From: Pseudomonadota bacterium
GTDB lineage: Bacteria > Pseudomonadota > Gammaproteobacteria > Burkholderiales > Rhodocyclaceae
Direction of reading: 5' to 3'
Length of the DNA stretch: 64,000 nucleotides
NCBI GenBank assembly: GCA_018241695.1
Contig: JAFEDH010000030.1
Coordinates: forward strand, 1-64,000
Shown here: positions 63,336 to 64,000 of the stretch, piece after piece
Numbering within the stretch: position 1 is the first letter of the stretch
How the letters are laid out: each line of letters opens with the position of its first letter
Program-made: the position numbers and the translations under genes
The notes under the pieces: generated by a model
Database searches by the model: none
What the model saw: the letters and a program-made list of their open reading frames with translations, nothing else
What the model was told of the DNA's origin: nothing

Positions 63336-64000
63336 GTGGATACCATGACCCGTAACGACACCACCGTAGAAGAACTGACCGCCCTGGTGGCGCAGCAGCG
63401 CGCCGCCCGTATCACCGAAGGGCCGGTGAGCGCCGCGGTACGCCAGGACCGGCTGCAACGCGCGATCAACATGCTGGTGAAGCATCGCGATGCGATCTGT
63501 GCCGCCGCCAACGCCGATTTCGGCAACCGGCCCAAAGCCGTGACCATGATGATGGATCTGATGGGCGCCATCACCTCGCTCAAGGACTGCCGGAAAAATG
63601 TCGCCCGCTGGATGAAACCGCGCAAGGCTCGGGGCGTGATGCCCTTCAGCCTGTTCGGTGCCAAGGGTTGGGTCGAATATCACCCCAAGGGCACGGTCGG
63701 CATCCTCGGCACCTGGAACTACCCGATCTACACCACTATCGCCCCCCTGGCCTATGTGCTGGCGGCCGGCAACCGGGCCGTGATCAAGCCGTCCGAACTC
63801 AACCCGCGCACCGCCCAGGTGCTGGCCATGGCCGTGACCGAATTTTTCGATCCTGCCGAAGTGGCCGTGGTCAATGGTGGTATCGAACTGGGCCAGGCCT
63901 TCTCGGCACAACATTTCGACCATCTCGTCCTCACCGGCGGCACGGCCGTGGCCAAGGCCGTGATGCGCAACGCGGCGGAACACCTGGTCCCCCTGACGCT
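63336..64000 (+). CDS. Aldehyde dehydrogenase, copy 2 (cut by window edge)
   Basis: The first 221 codons of a second coniferyl-aldehyde-type dehydrogenase; the stop lies beyond the window. GTWNYPIY carries the oxyanion Asn and KPSELNPR marks the cofactor site. The N-terminus (EGPVSAAVRQDRLQ and ADFGNRPKA) is clearly homologous to copy 1, which indicates tandem duplication. I prefer the GTG that follows GAGGAG with five-base spacing; an ATG three codons later is possible. The catalytic Cys region is not in the window. Confidence 0.9.
   Translation, partial: MDTMTRNDTTVEELTALVAQQRAARITEGPVSAAVRQDRLQRAINMLVKHRDAICAAANADFGNRPKAVTMMMDLMGAITSLKDCRKNVARWMKPRKARGVMPFSLFGAKGWVEYHPKGTVGILGTWNYPIYTTIAPLAYVLAAGNRAVIKPSELNPRTAQVLAMAVTEFFDPAEVAVVNGGIELGQAFSAQHFDHLVLTGGTAVAKAVMRNAAEHLVPLT

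Overview
The window looks like a chromosomal segment of a GC-rich Gram-negative member of the Pseudomonadota, most likely beta- or gammaproteobacterial. The reasons are a type IV pilus minor-pilin operon with pilY1, a cbb3 oxidase locus in the order ccoIS-ccoNOQP-ccoGH, FNR/Anr-type sites of the form TTGAY-N4-GTCAA, a TonB-dependent receptor and Tat-exported enzymes. I could not run a search, so genus is not assigned.

Layout. (1) 0.3-12.3 kb, minus strand: pilE, fimT-type pilin, pilV, pilW, pilX, a giant pilY1 (2636 codons) and a TonB-like gene, most of them linked by overlapping stop/start codons. A tRNA-Thr(CGT) lies just beyond. (2) 13.1-18.3 kb: a DUF218/YdcF-like protein, then a TonB-dependent receptor very close to E. 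coli PqqU (YncD), followed by a cytochrome c/PQQ propeller dehydrogenase. Together these look like a PQQ uptake and PQQ use pair. (3) 18.3-26.9 kb: the complete cbb3 oxidase structural and assembly locus. Between ccoS and ccoN there are two FNR-like boxes, each with a candidate -10 element at exactly the same spacing. The first is followed by a strong intrinsic terminator, which predicts a short FNR-dependent RNA. (4) 27.0-29.9 kb: universal stress protein, nitronate-monooxygenase-like flavoprotein, SirB2-like membrane protein and a hemerythrin-like protein.

(5) 30.0-64.0 kb: a large catabolic island. Its first half holds oxidative enzymes: aldo/keto reductase, GMC oxidoreductase with a Tat-exported partner, old yellow enzyme, cytochrome P450 with an adjacent rubredoxin, aldehyde dehydrogenase, an acyl-CoA dehydrogenase, a split transketolase and a short-chain dehydrogenase. 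A phytochelatin-synthase-like protein is also embedded there. A TetR-methyltransferase-monooxygenase operon then diverges from a Tat-exported amidase. The second half holds two parallel acyl-CoA side-chain modules. Module A (47.6-52.5 kb) has the gene content of the mycobacterial igr operon (chsE1, chsE2, chsH1, chsH2, ltp2). Module B (55.5-61.8 kb) repeats the theme, but its hydratase/DUF35 fusion has the two domains in the opposite order. Two CoA ligases, a metallo-beta-lactamase-fold hydrolase and two tandem aldehyde dehydrogenases (the last cut by the window edge) complete it.

How the genes fit together (inference): the P450, alcohol and aldehyde oxidising enzymes would turn a hydrophobic substrate into a carboxylic acid. 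The ligases would make CoA thioesters, and the heteromeric dehydrogenase, hydratase and aldolase modules would remove short acyl units from a bulky skeleton, as in steroid or isoprenoid side-chain degradation. No ring-degrading genes are visible, so the substrate remains unknown.
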